Below the pieces are notes generated by a model. The model ran no database searches. It had not been told where the DNA came from and was given only the letters and a program-made list of their open reading frames with translations. A stretch of 64,000 nt of DNA from Planctomycetota bacterium (GTDB taxonomy: Bacteria > Planctomycetota > JAPUJT01): contig JAPUJT010000057.1 in the NCBI GenBank assembly GCA_027296055.1, forward strand, positions 16,627 to 80,626. Direction: 5' to 3'. Made by a program: the position numbers and the translations under genes. Shown here one piece after another: positions 59,892-64,000 of this stretch (its first letter is position 1; the number at the start of each line of letters is the position of its first letter).

Positions 59892-61816
59892 TCGGGTTGG
59901 ATGCGAAACGGGGAGAGGGGGGGAAAGCTGAACCGCCCATCGAGATATTCCTCTCCATCATCGATCCGCGCCTTGATGGGATGGTTCGTCGCGCCCTGAG
60001 GGAGGCGGGCCACCGGTCCTATCCCGTGCCAGGCGGTCTTGCCGGCTGGAAGATCATCGAGCAACTCGGTCCCCCCATCCTCATCATGGAGATCCCCGAG
60101 GGAGACCTGGGACAGATCTCACTTCTCGAACGAATAGAGCGAAACCGAAAGACCCGGGCGATTCCGGTGCTGGTCTTCACGAAAGATCTGAGACTCGAGT
60201 TCAGGCTTCGGGGAGTCTACGAGTATTTCCACGACTACAAGGCGATCGCCCGGTGCATGGAGACGGTCGAGGAAGTGATCGGCCGCATCCACGGGCGTCG
60301 CAAGGGATCGTCAGCTCCGATGCTGAAGATGGAAGACTACAAGGCGCTCGAGGACGTGATCCACGTGAAGATCGGCCTCACGCTGAAGCGGGAGAGAGTC
60401 AAACGCGTGGAGGAAGCGGTACGAAGGCGGATGTCGGCTCTCAATCTCGATTCGTTCGAGGAGTACATCTCCCGCCTCCGTCATGGGGAGGTCGAGAACG
60501 GGGAGTGGAAGAGACTCATCCCGGCCCTCACCGTGGAGGAGACCTCGTTCTTCCGGACGACGGATCACTTCTGGGCGCTGCGGGAACTGGCGATCCCGTC
60601 GCTCCTGCAACGGAAGGTGCGGGGAGAGCCGATCCGGGTCTGGTGCGCGGGTTGTTCGAGCGGAGAGGAGGCGTATTCCGTGGCGATGGCGCTCCGCGAG
60701 TGTGGGTTCGATACCAAGACTCATCCGATCCAGGTGATCGCCACCGACATCAACGAGCGACTCCTGGAGAAGGCCCGGGAGACAGGCTACACGAAAAGGG
60801 CCGTCCGGAAGATCCCCGCTCCCCTGCTGAAGAAATACTTCGCCAGAGTGGGCGATCTGTACTACCCGGAGGCCTCCATCCGGCGATCCGTAGTCTTCCA
60901 GAACTTCAACCTCCAGAATCCCGCCTCATCCTTCCGTGAGCTGTTCCCGCTTCCTGTCGACGCGGTCTTCTGTCGAAACGTCGTGATCTACTTCCGCAAG
61001 GTGACGATCCAGAGACTCGTGGAGAGCTTCTATTCCGTCCTGGCGGAAAAGGGATACTTGTTCCTCGGGTACTCCGAGACCCTCTACAAGTTCCGGCACC
61101 GCTTCCAGACCCTCTTCTGGCGGGAGACATTTTTCTATCAGAAGCGTCCTGCCGGTGAGGAGCCGACGCCGCCAGATGTACGATCGGCCGCCTCGCCCAC
61201 CCTCGACCCGGCGCGGGAGGAGAAGGCTCCAGACACCGACACGAAACCGCCGATCGAGATCGATCAGCCCAGCGAGCCCACGTCTCCGGCGCCGTCCATC
61301 CCGGAGCGGATCGCGATGGGCGCGGACGCGCCGGATCCTTACGTCTTGATGGCAGCCGGCGACAATTCGGGAGCGGAGGCTCTATTCGAGGACGGCGAAA
61401 ATCCGAGCTGGGAATCTCTCATCGGCCGGGCGTACGCGTGTGTGATGGCCAGGAAGCTGGAGGCGGCCGGGGGATTCCTCGAGCAGATTCTCGCTCGAAG
61501 CGATGTGAGTCCGGAAGCGTATTACATATCGGGGTTGATCAACCAATCAAAGGGCAAGCGCCCGATGGCCAAGGCGGATTACGAACGAGCCATCTTTCTC
61601 GATCGGAAGTTCTATCCCGCTCACGTTCAGCTGGGCGAGCTGAATGCGGGGATGGGTTGGAGCGAGGTGGCGATCCGGTGCTTCCGGAATGCCATTGACT
61701 GCATCCCGACCAGCGGGACCGAGTACCTGGTCACTCTCGAGGGAGTCTTCCCGACTCACCGGGCCAAGGAGATCCTCGAGGACGCCATCCTGGAGATGGA
61801 GGAGGCGAATTCGTGA
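59888..61816 (+). CDS. cheR: CheR methyltransferase with N-terminal pseudo-receiver and C-terminal TPRs
   Basis: A 642-residue protein. Residues ~15-120 look like a degenerate receiver without a phosphorylatable pattern (ILIMEIPEGDLGQISLLERI). CheR follows (~145-420) with SAM-binding VWCAGCSSGEEAYSVAM and CRNVVIYF. A Pro/Glu/Thr-rich linker and C-terminal TPR-like repeats (~500-642) complete it. It methylates receptor glutamates for adaptation. No cheB is seen before the window ends. Start TTG 59888 overlaps the previous stop. TPR-fused CheR proteins are known in alternative chemosensory systems. Confidence 0.9.
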   Translation: MIGLDAKRGEGGKAEPPIEIFLSIIDPRLDGMVRRALREAGHRSYPVPGGLAGWKIIEQLGPPILIMEIPEGDLGQISLLERIERNRKTRAIPVLVFTKDLRLEFRLRGVYEYFHDYKAIARCMETVEEVIGRIHGRRKGSSAPMLKMEDYKALEDVIHVKIGLTLKRERVKRVEEAVRRRMSALNLDSFEEYISRLRHGEVENGEWKRLIPALTVEETSFFRTTDHFWALRELAIPSLLQRKVRGEPIRVWCAGCSSGEEAYSVAMALRECGFDTKTHPIQVIATDINERLLEKARETGYTKRAVRKIPAPLLKKYFARVGDLYYPEASIRRSVVFQNFNLQNPASSFRELFPLPVDAVFCRNVVIYFRKVTIQRLVESFYSVLAEKGYLFLGYSETLYKFRHRFQTLFWRETFFYQKRPAGEEPTPPDVRSAASPTLDPAREEKAPDTDTKPPIEIDQPSEPTSPAPSIPERIAMGADAPDPYVLMAAGDNSGAEALFEDGENPSWESLIGRAYACVMARKLEAAGGFLEQILARSDVSPEAYYISGLINQSKGKRPMAKADYERAIFLDRKFYPAHVQLGELNAGMGWSEVAIRCFRNAIDCIPTSGTEYLVTLEGVFPTHRAKEILEDAILEMEEANS

Positions 61817-62379
61817 GCATGGAAGAACAGCAGACTCCGTCGTCGGATGCCCCGATGGACGATATCGTTCAGGCCCTTCGAAAGGAGTACTGGGAGTCTC
61901 TCGAAGAGGACCGTGAAGGCAAGGCGCGGGACGTCCTGCAGTACATCTCCTTCTCCATTTCGGGGCAGACGTACGCGATCCCGATCGGGCAGGTGAAGGA
62001 GGTCACGCTTCTGCCTGCGGTCTCTCAACTCCCCCGGAGCCCGGAGCACCTCTCCGGGGTGATCAACCTGCGAGGCCGGATCGTTGCCGTCATGGACCTC
62101 CGGCCTCTCCTCAAGCTTCAGGGTCGGGAGATACTCAAGGGCTGCAGGGTCCTGATCGTGGCGGGACAGGGACATGAGCTGGGGCTGATCGTCCAGCAGG
62201 TCCACGGGATCCTGGCGGTGGAGCCTGCCGACATACGTCTACGACCCCAGAGAGAGCGGGCACAGGAGGATCCGTACCTCGCGGGTCAGCTGGAGACGAC
62301 GGACCGCGTCACCCTTCTACTCGATACCGAGAAGCTCCTCGTCGAGGAGGCGTCACGGATCCGGACGGGGCACACATGA
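61813..62379 (+). CDS. cheW: Chemotaxis coupling protein CheW
   Basis: A 188-residue adaptor linking receptor to CheA. CheW core: YAIPIGQVKEVT, LPRSPEHLSGVINLRGRIVAVMD, GLIVQQVHGIL. About 35 extra N-terminal residues precede the core. Start GTG 61813 overlaps cheR by four bases; ATG 61819 is an alternative. It ends in an ATGA overlap with cheA. Confidence 0.93.
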   Translation: MSMEEQQTPSSDAPMDDIVQALRKEYWESLEEDREGKARDVLQYISFSISGQTYAIPIGQVKEVTLLPAVSQLPRSPEHLSGVINLRGRIVAVMDLRPLLKLQGREILKGCRVLIVAGQGHELGLIVQQVHGILAVEPADIRLRPQRERAQEDPYLAGQLETTDRVTLLLDTEKLLVEEASRIRTGHT

Positions 62380-64000
62380 GCGAGCGTACCAAGTACTTGA
62401 CCATATTCCGAGGGGAGGCGGAGGAGCACCTGACCTCCCTTCGGGACGGTCTGATGATGCTCGAGGGTTCGCCCGGCGACAGCGGGCTACTGCTCCGCGT
62501 GATGCGGAACGCGCACACGTTGAAGGGGACCTCGCGCATGATGGGTTTTCACGGGATGGGCGAGGTGGCGCACAAGATGGAAGACGTCCTGACGGAGGTG
62601 GAGTCCAATCCGGCCGTACTGACGGAGGAAACCCTGAGCGTCCTCCTCTCTGCCGTGGACTACATAGCGGAGGTCCTTGCGGCCGTGGGGGCGAAGAAGA
62701 AATCTCCCCCGGTCCCGGCGGATCTCGTGGCGAATCTCCGCTCGACCATCGAGCGGCCGGGCCGGGAGACGCCGGCGAGGAAGAAGGGTCTTTCGAGCGA
62801 TCTGGGGCAGTCGCTTGAGGCGATCCTCGAGCCCGCAGAGAAGCCCCCCGCCCGAGCAGGGAAGTCGGGCAGGACCACGGTCGTGATCAATCTGGACCGG
62901 CACCTGAACACGATCCGCGTCGATGTGCCCGTTCTCGATCGTCTCACCGATCTGGTGGGAGAGCTATCCATCAATCGAGACAAGCTGCGCAACAAGATCT
63001 TCCAGGCCCGCCAGGTCGCCCACGACGCGAGCGCCCTGGTCCAGGCGGTGCCGCGCGTGCGCAAGGCGGACATGATCTTGAAGAACTCTGCGCAGAATCT
63101 TGCGACCCGCATCGATGAATTCTCCAAAGCAGCCGTTGAGGATCTCGACGATATGTCCCACCTCCTTCGTGAGATCCTGGACGAGACGCTTCAGATTCGA
63201 ATGCTCCCCCTCTCGCTGATCATGGACGATTTCTACCGGCTCGTCCGGGAGCAGGCTCTGAAGGCAGGGAAGGTCGTCAACCTGGAAATCGAGGTGGCGG
63301 ATACGAAGCTGGACAAGAAGGTCTTGGAGGAGATCGTGGCGCCCCTGATACACATGGTCACCAACGCGGTCGATCATGGGATCGAGGTGCCGGAGGATCG
63401 TATCAAGCTGGGCAAGAGCGAAGCGGGGTTGATCCGAGTCCGCGCGATCGCCGAAGGGGATCACGCGTCGATCGAGGTGTACGACGACGGTCGTGGGTTG
63501 GATCCGAACGCTCTACGAACGGCCGCGGTTTCGAGAGCGATACTGACGGAGAAGGAGGCGAAAGATCTGAGCGATGAGGCGGCGTATAACCTCATCTTTC
63601 GATCGGGTCTCAGCACTCTGGAGAGAGTCACCGGGACATCCGGACGAGGGGTGGGGATGGACGTCGTCAGGACGAACGTGGAGACGTTGAAGGGAGACGT
63701 GTCCATCCAATCCAAGCTCGGGGAGTTCACCCGGTTCACGCTGTCCTTGCCGGTGAACTACGCGATCCTGCAAGCCCTCCTCGTCGACGCGGGGAACCAG
63801 GTGAGCGTGATCCCCCTCGATTTCGTCGTGGAGACTCTCCACCTGGACCGCGAGCGGATCATCCGCCAGGGGGGGCGGAGTCGGATGCCCTACAGAGGGG
63901 GTTCGCTCCTGCTCGTCGAGCTGGGCCCGTTCCTGCAGTTCCAGACGGAGACTCGCACCGATGGAAAAAGGTTACAGGTAGTGGTCCTCTCCTGCCGCGG
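62376..64000 (+). CDS. cheA: Chemotaxis histidine kinase CheA (cut by right edge)
   Basis: 541 residues visible, no stop before the end of the window. The HPt domain has the acceptor His47 (NAHTLKGTSRMMGF). A short linker (about 105-175) takes the place of the P2 regulator-binding domain. The dimerisation helices then lead to the ATPase with MVTNAVDHGIE (N box), YDDGRGLD (G1) and GTSGRGVGMDVV (G2). The visible part ends inside the CheW-like regulatory domain. Completes the MCP-REC/PATAN-CheR-CheW-CheA operon. Confidence 0.95.
   Translation, partial: MSERTKYLTIFRGEAEEHLTSLRDGLMMLEGSPGDSGLLLRVMRNAHTLKGTSRMMGFHGMGEVAHKMEDVLTEVESNPAVLTEETLSVLLSAVDYIAEVLAAVGAKKKSPPVPADLVANLRSTIERPGRETPARKKGLSSDLGQSLEAILEPAEKPPARAGKSGRTTVVINLDRHLNTIRVDVPVLDRLTDLVGELSINRDKLRNKIFQARQVAHDASALVQAVPRVRKADMILKNSAQNLATRIDEFSKAAVEDLDDMSHLLREILDETLQIRMLPLSLIMDDFYRLVREQALKAGKVVNLEIEVADTKLDKKVLEEIVAPLIHMVTNAVDHGIEVPEDRIKLGKSEAGLIRVRAIAEGDHASIEVYDDGRGLDPNALRTAAVSRAILTEKEAKDLSDEAAYNLIFRSGLSTLERVTGTSGRGVGMDVVRTNVETLKGDVSIQSKLGEFTRFTLSLPVNYAILQALLVDAGNQVSVIPLDFVVETLHLDRERIIRQGGRSRMPYRGGSLLLVELGPFLQFQTETRTDGKRLQVVVLSCR

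Noticed and set aside
1..64000. CRISPR arrays, tRNA or rRNA genes, insertion sequences, prophage
   Set aside because: No regularly spaced repeats, no tRNA-like arms with conserved T-loop, no transposase or integrase motifs were seen while reading both strands.

Overview
The window comes from a GC-rich, diderm (Gram-negative-type) bacterium. An outer-membrane polysaccharide exporter, an O-antigen-ligase-like protein, TolC/RND efflux, outer-membrane barrels and a complete periplasmic cytochrome c maturation set all point to two membranes. No rRNA, tRNA, CRISPR array, insertion sequence or phage gene was seen, and the genes are densely packed with many 1-4 base start/stop overlaps. The mix (Cys-type CcmE, serine palmitoyltransferase, a tetraether-synthase-like radical SAM enzyme, stand-alone MetE-core proteins, a dodecaheme cytochrome, an alternative chemosensory cluster) suggests a deep-branching lineage such as Acidobacteriota or a deltaproteobacterium-like phylum. 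The phylum cannot be fixed from this sequence alone.

Layout. Bases 1-3.2 kb hold the end of a sigma factor, a secreted hypothetical protein, a trans-prenyl diphosphate synthase and moaC. Bases 3.2-10.1 kb hold a System I cytochrome c maturation operon (ccmE-F-H-I-like-unknown-A-B-C-D) behind a near-consensus promoter. folD and mutL diverge at 11.1 kb. Bases 12.9-20.9 kb hold a lipid locus: an ABC exporter pair and an epimerase/reductase on the minus strand, diverging from serine palmitoyltransferase and a GNAT-type acyltransferase on the plus strand, then a convergent PAP2/Aur1-like membrane phosphotransferase. Together these look like ceramide/sphingolipid synthesis. Bases 21.2-30.8 kb hold an exopolysaccharide operon (FecR-like protein, outer-membrane barrel, Wza-like exporter, Wzc-like tyrosine kinase, Wzy/WaaL-like protein with TPRs), followed by a sigma-54 response regulator.

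Bases 31-40 kb hold a DUF2059/pilin-like protein, a pair of MetE-core proteins (one with zinc ligands, one without), trxB, a 7Fe ferredoxin, DNA polymerase X and a radical SAM protein resembling archaeal tetraether synthase/bacterial membrane-spanning lipid synthase. Bases 40-47.5 kb encode a Cys-rich secreted protein and a CusCBA-type copper/silver efflux system. Bases 47.5-54.4 kb (minus strand) encode a dodecaheme cytochrome coupled to an outer-membrane barrel, thiI, a DUF2330/HEAT membrane protein and a small secreted protein.

Bases 54.7-64 kb (plus strand) are a signalling island: a degenerate receiver, a 53-residue basic ORF, a sensorless histidine kinase, a response regulator and a J-domain protein, then MCP, receiver-PATAN, CheR, CheW and CheA (cut by the right edge). 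The Ccm operon could supply holocytochrome c for the dodecaheme protein. The sphingolipid locus and the membrane-spanning-lipid-type enzyme together suggest an unusual membrane. The signalling island resembles alternative chemosensory systems that control surface behaviours rather than flagella, and no flagellar gene is present here.
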